DNA from: a bacterium SCSIO 12827
GTDB lineage: Bacteria > Pseudomonadota > Alphaproteobacteria > Rhodospirillales > Casp-alpha2
Length of the DNA stretch: 64,000 bases
NCBI GenBank assembly: GCA_024397995.1
Contig: CP073746.1
Span: forward strand, 3,284,001 to 3,348,000
Reading direction: 5' to 3'
The position numbers were made by a program, and so were the translations under genes. Numbering within the stretch: the first letter of the stretch is position 1; every line of letters starts with the position of its first letter. The notes beneath the pieces are model-generated. The model had not been told where the DNA came from and made no database searches. It saw only the letters and a program-made list of their open reading frames with translations. Shown here one piece after another: positions 37,082 to 45,721 of this stretch.

Positions 37082-38529
37082 CCGGCTGGCCGGTGACGCG
37101 CCGCCGGGCGCTGACCGGCCTGGGTGCGGCGGCGGGTGCCGCCCTGATTTCCGTCACCCTCCCGCCGCTGGCCCGCGCCAAGGGCAATATCCGCGACGTC
37201 CGCCTGCAGGCGGGTCCGGCCACGGCGCGGCTGGTCGGCCCGGAAGGCCCAGAGACCGCCGTCTGGGCCTATAATGGGCGCACACCGGGCCCCGTGATCC
37301 GGGCCATGCAGGGCGAACGCCTGCGCGTGCATTTCAAGAACACCCTGGAACAGCCGACCACGATCCACTGGCACGGCATCCGCCTGGCCAACGCCATGGA
37401 CGGCGTGCCCTACCTGACCCAGGATCCGGTGCCGCCCGGCGGGACCTTCACCTACGAATTCGATGCCTTCGACGCCGGAACCTATTGGTACCACCCCCAT
37501 TTCAATTCATCGGAACAGGTCGCCATGGGCCTGGCCGGGGCCCTGATCATCGACGAACCTGCCCCGCCCGAAGTCGACCGCGACGTGCTGTGGGTGATCG
37601 ACGACTGGCGCCTGACCAAGGACGCGGCCATCGCCTCTTTCGACCGGCCCTTTCACGACATGGTTCACGGCGGGCGGTTCGGCAATACGGTGACCGTCAA
37701 CGGCCAGATCGCCGAAGACGTGCCCGTGACCCCGGGTGAGCGCATCCGCCTGCGCATCGTCAATGTCGCCAACGCGCGCATCTTCCGCCTGATCTTCACC
37801 GGCCATCGGCCGTGGCTTGCCGCCATCGACGGCCATCCCGTGCCGCCCCGGCAGTTCGACGAAGGGCAGTTGATCATCGCCCCCGGATCGCGCGCCGACC
37901 TGATTATCGACATGACGGGCAAGACCGGCGACCGCTTCACCGTGATCGACAATTCGCCCGAGGGCATCCGCTACCGCCTGGCCGACCTGGCCTATGGCCC
38001 CACCCCGGCAACCCCGCCGCCGGCACGCAGGGCGCCCGAGGCCTGGGCCGAGAATCCATTGCCTGAGCCGGACCTGGACACCGCGACGCGCCTGGAACTG
38101 GTCATGGAAGGGGGTGCCATGGGCGGACTGGAAAGCGCCCTGTACAAGGGCGAAAAACTGACCGGCCGCGAATTGGCGCGTCAACACGGCATGGTCTGGT
38201 CGTTCAATGGGGAGGTCCATCCGCCCATGCAATACGGCGAACACAGCCACCCCATGTTCACCTTCAAGAAGGGGGAAAGCGTGATCCTGGCGATCCGCAA
38301 CGACACCGCCTTCGAACACCCCATCCACCTGCATGGCCATACCTTCCGCGTGCTGACCCGGAACGGCAAGCCGGCCCCGGACCAGCCCTGGCAGGACACG
38401 GTGCTGCTTACCGTGGACGGCGAGGCGGAAATCGCCTTCGTCGCCGACAACCCGGGCGACTGGATGCTCCATTGTCACATCATGGAACACCAGAAGTCCG
38501 GGATGATGGGGCACTTCCGGGTCGGTTAG
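37078..38529 (+). CDS. Tat-exported multicopper oxidase
   Basis: A 483-residue periplasmic laccase-like multicopper oxidase. The N-terminal twin-arginine signal contains RRRAL at 8-12 followed by a hydrophobic stretch ending LARA. All copper motifs are visible: HWHGIRLAN, WYHPHFN, the C-terminal HPIHLHGHTFRVL and HCHIMEHQKSGMMGHF (type 1 Cys and ligands). Between these lies a proline-rich linker (ATPPPARRAPEAW). Substrate may be Cu(I), phenolics or electrons from the coupled cytochrome. The start codon overlaps the cytochrome stop. Confidence 0.93.
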   Translation: MTGWPVTRRRALTGLGAAAGAALISVTLPPLARAKGNIRDVRLQAGPATARLVGPEGPETAVWAYNGRTPGPVIRAMQGERLRVHFKNTLEQPTTIHWHGIRLANAMDGVPYLTQDPVPPGGTFTYEFDAFDAGTYWYHPHFNSSEQVAMGLAGALIIDEPAPPEVDRDVLWVIDDWRLTKDAAIASFDRPFHDMVHGGRFGNTVTVNGQIAEDVPVTPGERIRLRIVNVANARIFRLIFTGHRPWLAAIDGHPVPPRQFDEGQLIIAPGSRADLIIDMTGKTGDRFTVIDNSPEGIRYRLADLAYGPTPATPPPARRAPEAWAENPLPEPDLDTATRLELVMEGGAMGGLESALYKGEKLTGRELARQHGMVWSFNGEVHPPMQYGEHSHPMFTFKKGESVILAIRNDTAFEHPIHLHGHTFRVLTRNGKPAPDQPWQDTVLLTVDGEAEIAFVADNPGDWMLHCHIMEHQKSGMMGHFRVG

Positions 38530-38653
38530 GCGGCAATGGCGACGGGCATCCTGGCGCCGCTTTCCGGTTTGCTCAAAACCGCTATGATCGCGGCTTGACC
38601 GGGCGGCTTTCTCTGATCGGTCTCAATCCGCCAACGGCGACACGGAGATGGTC

Positions 38654-41431
38654 ATGACGGCAGGCATCGACTTGACGGCGGAAGCCGAGGACATCGCGAA
38701 GGACCAACCGCTGATCGAAGACATCCGGCTACTCGGCCGATTGCTCGGAGAGACGGTGAAGGCACAGCAGGGCGACGGCGTGTTCGACCTGATCGAAACC
38801 ATCCGCCGCGTGTCCGTGCAGTTCCACCGCGAGGACGACCTGTCGGCGCGGCAGGCGCTGGAGGATATCCTCCGCGCCCTTGATCCCGCATTAGCGGTCC
38901 AGGTCATTCGCGCCTTCAGCTATTTTTCCCACCTGGCGAACATCGCCGAGGACCACCACCACGTGCGGCGCACCCGCCACCACGCCATCGCCGGATCGAA
39001 GCCCCGGCGGGGAACCATCGCCGACGCCCTTGACCGGGCCTTCAGCGCCGGCCTTTCCCCGGCCGAGGTTCGGGCGTTCTTCGACAGCGCCCAGATCAGC
39101 CCCGTGCTGACGGCACACCCGACCGAAGTACGTCGGCAAAGCATGATGCACCGCGAGATCGCCATCGCGGACCTGATCGCGCGGCGCGAGCGCACCGACC
39201 TGACACCCGATGAACAGCGGGAGGTCGAGGACCGTCTGGCCCGGGCCGTTCTGGTTCTGTGGCAGACCAACCTGCTGCGCCAGACGCGCCTGGATGTCAT
39301 GGACGAGGTCACCAACGGCCTGACCTACTTTGACCATACCTTTTTCACCGAACTGCCGCGCCTGTTCGCGGAGGTCGAGGACCGTCTTGCTGCGGCCGGC
39401 GCCGATACGGACACGGCCGCCCTGCCGTCGTTCCTGATGATCGGCAGTTGGATCGGCGGCGACCGGGATGGCAATCCCTTCGTCGATGCCGACGTCCTGC
39501 GGGGCACCCTGCGCCGGCATAGCGAGAAGGCGCTGACCTTCTACCTGCAGGAGGTTCATAAGCTCGGGCAGGAGCTTCCCCTATCCTCGTTGATCGTGGA
39601 CGTGTCGCCGGCCCTTGCGGAATTCGCCGCCGGGTCGCCGGACACCTCACCGCACCGCAATGCGGAGCCCTATCGCCGCGCCCTTAGTCGCATTTACGCC
39701 CGCTTGGCTGCGACGCAGCAGCACCTGAACGGAATCACCCCAGCGCGCGCGCCGCTGGGCGAGGCCGCACCCTACGGCAGCGCCCGCGAGCTGAGCGACG
39801 ACCTTCGGGTCATTCACGACTCACTTGCGCAGCACGGCTCCCTCGCGTTGACCAAGGGCCGGTTGCGCCATCTGCGCCGGGCCGTCGACTGCTTCGGATT
39901 CCACCTTGCCCGCCTTGACCTGCGGCAGGGGTCGGACGTTCACAACGCAACCCTGGCGGAACTGCTGGACGCGGCCGACCCCGGCACTGGCTATCTGGAC
40001 ATGAACGAACAGGCGCGGCGCGATCTTCTCGGCGCCGAACTGCAGCGCCGGCGCCCCCTGATCATCCCGCGCCACGCCTATTCCGTAATGACGGCGAAGG
40101 AACTGGCCGTGCTGCGGACGGCCCGCGACGGGCTGGACAGATACGGCGCGGACGCCATCCGCACCGCCATCGTGTCCAACACCCGGGAAGCCTCCGACAT
40201 CCTATGCCTGGCGGTCCTGTTGAAGGAAGCCGGTCTGATCGACGAGGCGGGGCAGAGCAGCCTCAACCTGGTGCCTTTGTTCGAAACCATCGACGACCTG
40301 CGCCGTTCGGTCGAAATCATGGACGCCCTGCTGTCGACGCCCGCCTACCGCCGTCTGGTCGACAGCCGCGACGGGCTGCAGGAAATCATGCTGGGCTATT
40401 CCGACAGCAACAAGGACGGCGGCTACGTCACTTCTGGGTGGGAACTGTACAAGGCCGAGACGGGCCTGGTTGATCTGTGCAAACGCCACGGCGTCAAACT
40501 GCGCCTGTTCCATGGCCGGGGCGGGTCCGTCGGGCGCGGCGGCGGTCCCAGCTTCGACGCCATCCTGGCGCAGCCGGCGGGTGCCGTCGACGGCCAGATC
40601 CGCCTGACTGAACAGGGCGAGATCATCTCGTCCAAATACACCAACCCGGAAGTCGGCCGACGCAACCTGGAAATTCACGTCGCGGCGACGCTTGAGGCCT
40701 CGCTGCTGCACCCGTCCGACGGCCCCGTGCCCGAGGCATTCACCGGGGCCATGGATCGGCTGTCAGATCTGGCTTTCCGCGCCTACCGCGACCTGGTGTT
40801 CGAGACACCCGGGTTCAACGACTACTTCCGTGCCTCGACCGTCATCGACGAGATTTCGACCCTGAACATCGGATCGCGGCCGGCATCGCGCAAGGCGTCC
40901 GGGCAGATCACCGACCTGCGCGCCATCCCCTGGGTGTTCAGTTGGTCGCAATGCCGGATCATGCTGCCGGGATGGTACGGATTCGGGTCGGCCGTTCAGG
41001 CCTGGCGGGACGAAGCGGGCGACGGCGCCCTTGACCTGCTGCGCCAAATGCACCGCGACTGGCCGTTCTTTGCCACCTTGCTGTCGAACATGGACATGGT
41101 GCTGGCCAAATCGAACATGGCGATCGCCTCGCGCTATGCGGACCTGCTGCCGGACAAGGCCTTGCGCGATACCATTTTCAACCGCATCCGCGAGGAACGC
41201 ATCGCGACCATCACGGCGCTGTTCGAAATCACCGGCAACGACCGGTTGCTCGCCGGCAATGCGCTTCTCGCCCGATCCATCAAGAACCGCTTCCCTTACA
41301 TCGACCCGTTGAACCACCTGCAGGTCGACCTGCTGCGCGCCCATCGGGGCGGCGCCGACGACCCCAAGGTGCTGCGCGGCCTGCTGCTCTCCATCAACGG
41401 CATTTCGGCGGGCCTGCGCAACAGCGGGTAA
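38654..41431 (+). CDS. ppc: Phosphoenolpyruvate carboxylase
   Basis: A 925-residue enzyme that carboxylates PEP to oxaloacetate, replenishing C4 acids. The catalytic His is in [12 protein letters not shown]; the active-site loops [10 protein letters not shown] and [14 protein letters not shown] and the terminal [11 protein letters not shown] are all present. The ATG at 38654 is preferred over one at 38648 because GGAG then sits 6 bases upstream. Together with mdh, sdh and the malyl-CoA lyase gene of this window it serves C4-acid metabolism. Confidence 0.96.
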   Translation: MTAGIDLTAEAEDIAKDQPLIEDIRLLGRLLGETVKAQQGDGVFDLIETIRRVSVQFHREDDLSARQALEDILRALDPALAVQVIRAFSYFSHLANIAEDHHHVRRTRHHAIAGSKPRRGTIADALDRAFSAGLSPAEVRAFFDSAQISPVLTAHPTEVRRQSMMHREIAIADLIARRERTDLTPDEQREVEDRLARAVLVLWQTNLLRQTRLDVMDEVTNGLTYFDHTFFTELPRLFAEVEDRLAAAGADTDTAALPSFLMIGSWIGGDRDGNPFVDADVLRGTLRRHSEKALTFYLQEVHKLGQELPLSSLIVDVSPALAEFAAGSPDTSPHRNAEPYRRALSRIYARLAATQQHLNGITPARAPLGEAAPYGSARELSDDLRVIHDSLAQHGSLALTKGRLRHLRRAVDCFGFHLARLDLRQGSDVHNATLAELLDAADPGTGYLDMNEQARRDLLGAELQRRRPLIIPRHAYSVMTAKELAVLRTARDGLDRYGADAIRTAIVSNTREASDILCLAVLLKEAGLIDEAGQSSLNLVPLFETIDDLRRSVEIMDALLSTPAYRRLVDSRDGLQEIMLGYSDSNKDGGYVTSGWELYKAETGLVDLCKRHGVKLRLFHGRGGSVGRGGGPSFDAILAQPAGAVDGQIRLTEQGEIISSKYTNPEVGRRNLEIHVAATLEASLLHPSDGPVPEAFTGAMDRLSDLAFRAYRDLVFETPGFNDYFRASTVIDEISTLNIGSRPASRKASGQITDLRAIPWVFSWSQCRIMLPGWYGFGSAVQAWRDEAGDGALDLLRQMHRDWPFFATLLSNMDMVLAKSNMAIASRYADLLPDKALRDTIFNRIREERIATITALFEITGNDRLLAGNALLARSIKNRFPYIDPLNHLQVDLLRAHRGGADDPKVLRGLLLSINGISAGLRNSG

Positions 41432-41447
41432 CCCCGCGGCCCGGGGA

Positions 41448-42527
41448 TCAGGCGAATTTCACGGCCGCGATCGGCGGCAGGCGCGCGTCCAACGCCTGCC
41501 AACTGTCGCCCGCGTCCTCGGATATCCAGAACCCGCCCGAGGTCGACCCGAAGGCCAGCCGCTCGCCTGTTTCGTCGACGGCCAGCGCGTGGCGGTAGAC
41601 CAAGTCATAGGCATGGCGTTGTGGCAGGCCCTTGGACAGAACCTCGAAGGTCTTGCCGCCGTCGCGGGTGCGCGAGACGACCAGCTTACCGTCCTTGGGG
41701 ATGCGCCGCTCATCCTTTTCCGCCGGCACGAACCAGGCCGTGTCGCCGTCCGTCGGATGGGCCTGCACAGCGAAGCCGAAGCCCGTGGGCTTGGCCGCCG
41801 TCACCATCACCCAGTTCTCGCCGCCGTCGGTGGAGCGGAAGATGGCGCTGTGGTGCTGGCACCACATGACGTCGGGATGGGCGGGGCATTGGGCGAGCTG
41901 ATGGATGTCCTGGGGGATGGGGTCGCCCTGCTGATCCGGCGGCATGTATGCGTTGGTCATGCCCTTGTTGATGACGTTCCAGGTTTTGCCTTCATCCCGC
42001 GTCGCCCAGACGCCGCCCGTGGACACGCCGACGGTGACATGGGCGGGGTCGCGGGGATCGACCAGGACCGAGGACAACCCCGGCTGCTCGCCCCCGGCAA
42101 CGCCGAACCATTGCTTGCGGCCGGGATGCCGCCACAGTTCCTCGACCAGGGACCAAGTTTCGCCCATGTCGTCGGAGCGGAACAGGCCGCCCGGCATGGT
42201 CCCGGCGTAAAGCCGCCCCGGCGCACCGCCCGGCGTGAAATTCCAGATACGGCCAAGCGTCCAGGGGTGCGGGTCGTCGTCAGCATCCGCCGGCTTTTCC
42301 GGAAAGGTCGGCATGGCCATTTCCGACCATTTGCCCTTGCCGTCGCGGCGCCACAGCTTGGGCCCGAAATGGCCCAGGTCGGGGGCGGCCAGGGTCATGC
42401 CATCGATGCTCAGCACGGCGGAAATGGGATCGCCCAGGAAATGGCTGGCGACGATGTCCCAGCCGCCGTTCTTGCGGGCGATTTCAAACAGGCCCTTGCG
42501 GGTCGCTACCTGCAACAGATCACTCAT
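41448..42527 (-). CDS. BNR/YVTN-repeat beta-propeller protein (exo-alpha-sialidase-like)
   Basis: A 359-residue soluble beta-propeller-type protein without a signal peptide. Asp-box-like repeats recur: RSDDMGETWSLVEEL, RDEGKTWNVINKG, RSTDGGENWVMV, RDGGKTFEVLS, SEDAGDSWQALDA. The N-terminus reads LLQVATRKGLFEI. Such proteins are labelled sialidase-like, but sialidase catalytic residues are not evident and the role is unknown. The ATG at 42527 is 7 bases after AAGGA; a GTG directly before it is an alternative. It ends the ArsR/SRPBCC/MoaD run on the minus strand. Confidence 0.83.
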   Translation of the reverse strand: MSDLLQVATRKGLFEIARKNGGWDIVASHFLGDPISAVLSIDGMTLAAPDLGHFGPKLWRRDGKGKWSEMAMPTFPEKPADADDDPHPWTLGRIWNFTPGGAPGRLYAGTMPGGLFRSDDMGETWSLVEELWRHPGRKQWFGVAGGEQPGLSSVLVDPRDPAHVTVGVSTGGVWATRDEGKTWNVINKGMTNAYMPPDQQGDPIPQDIHQLAQCPAHPDVMWCQHHSAIFRSTDGGENWVMVTAAKPTGFGFAVQAHPTDGDTAWFVPAEKDERRIPKDGKLVVSRTRDGGKTFEVLSKGLPQRHAYDLVYRHALAVDETGERLAFGSTSGGFWISEDAGDSWQALDARLPPIAAVKFA

Positions 42528-42560
42528 CACTCGTTCCTTTTGTTTCAGCCCCCGGCCCCG

Positions 42561-42836
42561 TCATCCACCGGACAGGGCCTGGAATACGTGGATTTCTTCG
42601 TCCGGCCCCACGGGGTCGGTCAATTTCTCGCGGTCCCGGACCGGCTTGCCCGCGACGAACACCGCGACATGACGGCGCAGCGCTCCCTGGTCATCCAGGA
42701 TGTAGCTTTTCAGCGCCGGATGGTCCGCGAACACGGCGGCCAACGCCGCCCCCAGGGTCGGGGCTTCGGCCCCCACGTCGACACTGGGGGCCGGCAGGAA
42801 GCGTTCAAGCTGGCTGGTGAAATGCACGGTCGCCAT
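42561..42836 (-). CDS. MoaD/ThiS-like small sulfur-carrier or ubiquitin-fold protein
   Basis: A 91-residue ubiquitin-like protein ending in GG (FQALSGG), the feature of MoaD/ThiS carriers activated by adenylation. It opens ATVHFTSQLERF and has the GALRRHVAVFVAG and DEEIHVFQALSGG strands typical of the fold. No other molybdopterin or thiamine gene is near. It starts 11 bases after the last SRPBCC gene and precedes the BNR gene by 33 bases, so it may serve the beta-propeller partner rather than cofactor synthesis. Confidence 0.8.
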   Translation of the reverse strand: MATVHFTSQLERFLPAPSVDVGAEAPTLGAALAAVFADHPALKSYILDDQGALRRHVAVFVAGKPVRDREKLTDPVGPDEEIHVFQALSGG

Positions 42837-42847
42837 GGCGCGTCGGT

Positions 42848-43312
42848 TCACCCGGCCGCCAGAAGGGTGGCGATCTTGTCGAAGCACATGCCCCAGCCCT
42901 GGCCGTGCAGGTCGCGCGCTTCGTCGTCGGTGAAAGCTTCGTGGCGCAGGGTCAGGTCCGTGCCGCCGTCCTGTTCCGCCAGGGCCACGGTGACCAGGGT
43001 GTCCGCGCCCTTGAAACCGCCGGCTTCCCAGGACCAGGTGAAGACCAGACGGTCCGGTTCGGATATCTCGCGGTACACACCCCACACGCGGTTGACGGTG
43101 CCGTCGGGCATGCGGCCTTCGGAAACGAATTCGCCGCCCACGCGCAGGTCGTTGCGGAAGGTGACATCGCTTTCCGGTGCGCAGCCCAGCCAGCGGACGA
43201 CATGCCGCGGCTCCGTGAACATGCGGAAGACGAGCGCCCTGGGGGCGGCGAACCGGCGCGTGACGATCAGGGCGTCGGCGTCGGTCGAGGCTGTTTTGAT
43301 CTGTGAGGTCAT
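42848..43312 (-). CDS. SRPBCC (AHSA1) domain protein 1
   Basis: A 154-residue START/SRPBCC-fold protein of the AHSA1 subfamily (Aha1-like, single domain). Typical sequence: ALIVTRRFAAPRALVFRMFTEP, HVVRWLGC, FRNDLRVGGEF, VWGVYREISEPDRLVFTWSWE, TLRHEAFTDDEARDLHGQGWG. It is a paralogue of the next two genes; closest to the second copy. Such proteins often sit beside ArsR regulators and bind small hydrophobic ligands. Start ATG at 43312. Ligand unknown. Confidence 0.9.
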   Translation of the reverse strand: MTSQIKTASTDADALIVTRRFAAPRALVFRMFTEPRHVVRWLGCAPESDVTFRNDLRVGGEFVSEGRMPDGTVNRVWGVYREISEPDRLVFTWSWEAGGFKGADTLVTVALAEQDGGTDLTLRHEAFTDDEARDLHGQGWGMCFDKIATLLAAG

Positions 43313-43327
43313 GGCAGCGACGTCCCT

Positions 43328-43804
43328 TCAACCGTTGCAATCAGCGAGGTAGCCGCCAAGGCGGTCGAGGCTGGCGCCCCAGCCCTCGCCATGGGCGTCA
43401 CGGTGGTCTTCCTGGGTGAAGGATTCGTGGCGCAGCGTCAGTTCCGTCTGGCCGTCCTTGTCCGCGAACGTCACCGTGACCAGGGTCTCACCGCCCTGGA
43501 AGCCGTCCGTGTTTTCCCAGGACCAGGTGAAGACCAGACGCGCCGGTTCCTCGATCTTGCAGTAGACGCCGGTGATGCGGTGCGTATGACCGTTAGACAA
43601 TTGCATAACCGCGGTGAATTCGCCGCCGACCCTAAGGTCGTTGGTGAAATCGACGTCGCCCGCTTCGGCGCAGCCCCACCAGCGAACGATATGTTCCGGC
43701 TGGGTCCACAGTTTGAACAACAGGGCGCGGGGTGCCGCGAAGGTGCGAGTCAGCAGCAAGGTCGTGCGGGGTGTGTCGAGTTCCGCGGGTTCGATGGAAT
43801 CCAT
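43328..43804 (-). CDS. SRPBCC (AHSA1) domain protein 2
   Basis: A 158-residue AHSA1-type SRPBCC protein similar to its downstream neighbour: RTFAAPRALLFKLWTQPEHIVR, WWGCAEAGDVDFTNDLRVGG, RLVFTWSWENTDGF, ELTLRHESFTQEDHRDAHG. It lies 15 bases before protein 1 and 38 bases after protein 3 on the same strand. Tandem duplication is the simple explanation. Function unknown beyond the ligand-binding fold. Confidence 0.9.
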   Translation of the reverse strand: MDSIEPAELDTPRTTLLLTRTFAAPRALLFKLWTQPEHIVRWWGCAEAGDVDFTNDLRVGGEFTAVMQLSNGHTHRITGVYCKIEEPARLVFTWSWENTDGFQGGETLVTVTFADKDGQTELTLRHESFTQEDHRDAHGEGWGASLDRLGGYLADCNG

Positions 43805-43842
43805 GTCTGCCCCTCCCCGGGCCAGAAGTTAAGAGTATCGGG

Positions 43843-44343
43843 TTACTGTTCCAGGTAGGTGTGCAGCCGCTCAAAGGTACCGGACCATCCGCCTTGCATG
43901 GCGGGGATGCTCATAGCGAAAATCTGCTGTTCTTCCGCCGTGGCGTTGTGCGGCTCGGCACGCAGGATGATTTCCGTCTCGTCGCCCAGGTCCGTGAACG
44001 TGACGACGTTCACGGTCTCAAGCGGCCAGTTGTCGGCGAAGGGGGCTCGGGCGAAAGCCCCCTCCGGGTCGGAAAAGCCGGAAAGATAGATCAGCCGTTC
44101 CGGCGCCGTGATTTCCTGGTATCGGAAGATGCCCCACAGCACCCCCATACCCGGCACCGTCATGCGGTAATGGAAGGTGCCGCCCACGCGCAGGTCGACG
44201 CGCGAATGCGACATGGTGCTGCCGTGCGGACCGAACCAGTCCGCAAGCTGGCCTTCGTCGGTCCAGGCCTGCCAGACAAGATCGCGGGGCGCCTTGACCC
44301 GGCGGGACATCTCGAACACGGACAAGGCGTTAGTGCCGCTCAT
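43843..44343 (-). CDS. SRPBCC (AHSA1) domain protein 3
   Basis: A 166-residue AHSA1-type protein, more divergent than the other two: SVFEMSRRVKAPRDLVWQAW, LADWFGPHGSTMSHSRVDLR, MTVPGMGVLWGIFRYQEI, LIYLSGFSDPEGAFARAPF. Its ATG at 44343 lies inside the end of the arsR gene (14-base overlap), indicating translational coupling. This places it first in the SRPBCC series under the regulator's control. Confidence 0.88.
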   Translation of the reverse strand: MSGTNALSVFEMSRRVKAPRDLVWQAWTDEGQLADWFGPHGSTMSHSRVDLRVGGTFHYRMTVPGMGVLWGIFRYQEITAPERLIYLSGFSDPEGAFARAPFADNWPLETVNVVTFTDLGDETEIILRAEPHNATAEEQQIFAMSIPAMQGGWSGTFERLHTYLEQ

Positions 44344-44677
44344 CGCTGGCATCCTTTTTCTGTATTTCTTCCAAATAGGCTTCAAGCCGGTCGAAGCTCT
44401 GCTCCCAGAACCGGCGGTATTCTTCGACCCAGTCAAAGACCGGCTTCAACCCCTCGCCGTTCAAGCGGCAGGGCCGCCATTGCGCCTGGCGGCCGCGTTC
44501 GATCAGGCCAGCGCGCTCCAGCACCTTCAGATGCCGGGAGATCGCGGGCATGGACATGGCGAACGGCTCGCTAAGTTCCGACACCGACGCCTCGCCCGAG
44601 GCAAGCCGCGCCAGGATGGCCCGACGGGTCGGGTCGGCCAGGGCCTGGAAGGTTTCGCTGAGGGCGTCTGTGCTCAT
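44330..44677 (-). CDS. ArsR-family transcriptional regulator
   Basis: A 115-residue winged-helix repressor. The helix-turn-helix is in LADPTRRAILARLASGEASV, then SELSEPFAMSMPAISRHLKVLERAGLIER with a basic wing. No metal-binding cysteines of ArsR/SmtB sensors are seen; ArsR proteins paired with SRPBCC genes generally belong to this metal-free type. The ATG at 44677 is chosen; the GTG at 44704 falls within a palindrome likely to be the operator. First gene of the SRPBCC-MoaD-BNR run. Confidence 0.9.
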   Translation of the reverse strand: MSTDALSETFQALADPTRRAILARLASGEASVSELSEPFAMSMPAISRHLKVLERAGLIERGRQAQWRPCRLNGEGLKPVFDWVEEYRRFWEQSFDRLEAYLEEIQKKDASDERH

Positions 44678-44696
44678 GCTGCATTGGCTTTCTTTA

Positions 44697-44714
44697 TTTA
44701 ACACATTAGTTAAA
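44697..44714. promoter_or_regulatory. Candidate ArsR operator
   Basis: TTTAAC-ACATTA-GTTAAA, an 18-base site with perfect 6-bp arms, 19 bases before the arsR ATG in an AT-rich gap. Imperfect-palindrome sites near the start are the usual autoregulation sites of ArsR proteins. Confidence 0.5.
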
Positions 44715-44763
44715 TACTAAACCGGCGGCGACCTGTCAAGAGCACCTCTGTGACCATTTCGGG

Positions 44764-45621
44764 TCAGCGCACGGCTTGTGGTTTGAAGCTGCGTTCGGGC
44801 GTCACCAGAAGCTCGCGGCGACGGATCACCGGTAGATCCAGATCACTTTCATCGGCCGCTTCCAGCAACCCATGAACCGAGGCCGTGGCCCGCGCCGCCG
44901 CATCGCGCAATGCCATGCCGGTGAGCAGATGTCCGATGATCAAGCCCGCGAACACGTCGCCCGCCCCTTTCGCCCGGCGGGTCAGTTTCGGCGCCTCGAT
45001 CAGCCATTCGCCCTCGTCGTCGACGGCGAGTGTCCCGATCATCAATCCGCCCAGGTTCGGATCTGGGTGATCGGGCACGGAGGTCACGACCACGGCCCCC
45101 GTGCCCCGCGCGCGCAATGCATGGGCGGCGGCCACGGCCGTGCCGACGTCGACCACCCGGTCGCCGGTCAGCTGTTCCAGCTCGAAGGCATTAGGCAGGG
45201 CCAAATCGGCGCGCGGCAGGGCGTCGCCGCGAAAGAACGGCACCAGGGCGTCGTCCACGTAGATGCCTTCATCCCGGTCGCCCAGGATTGGATCACAGAC
45301 ATAGAATGCCCCGGCGCGCGCCGCCTTGACCCGGTCGACGACACCAAGCGCCGCCCGCGCCGTATCGACCCCGGCCATGTAACCGGTCATCACCGCACGG
45401 AAGGCGGGGGTCCCGGCCAGCACCAGGACCGCGTCGGCCAATGCGCGGACTTCTTCGGCGGGCACCCGGCGGCCGGTCACCGTGCGGTGACCCGGATGAT
45501 TGGACAGCACGACCGTATCCACGGCGGCGACGTCGCGGCCTAGGGACTGCAGCGCCGGCACAACGGCGCTGTTGCCCACGTAGCCCCGGGAAACCCGGGA
45601 ATGGAAGGACAGAACGGACAT
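44764..45621 (-). CDS. pdxY: Pyridoxal kinase
   Basis: A 285-residue PfkB-like kinase that phosphorylates pyridoxal in B6 salvage. The N-terminal GYVGNSAVVPALQSLGRDV and TVVLSNHPGH match PdxK/PdxY, and the catalytic Asp lies in RAKGAGDVFAGLI. Central metal/ATP motifs VCDPILGDRDEGIYV are typical. I use pdxY for this type, though PdxK and PdxY are hard to separate by eye. It is divergent from the CoA ester lyase gene. Confidence 0.9.
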   Translation of the reverse strand: MSVLSFHSRVSRGYVGNSAVVPALQSLGRDVAAVDTVVLSNHPGHRTVTGRRVPAEEVRALADAVLVLAGTPAFRAVMTGYMAGVDTARAALGVVDRVKAARAGAFYVCDPILGDRDEGIYVDDALVPFFRGDALPRADLALPNAFELEQLTGDRVVDVGTAVAAAHALRARGTGAVVVTSVPDHPDPNLGGLMIGTLAVDDEGEWLIEAPKLTRRAKGAGDVFAGLIIGHLLTGMALRDAAARATASVHGLLEAADESDLDLPVIRRRELLVTPERSFKPQAVR

Positions 45622-45721
45622 GCGCGGAAGCTTGCCACCGGTCGCGGGAACTTGCTAGTGTGCGCCGCAACATAATCATCGCATTTCCGACCCAATTCAT
45701 TGTCCCAAGGAGAGCTTTCAG

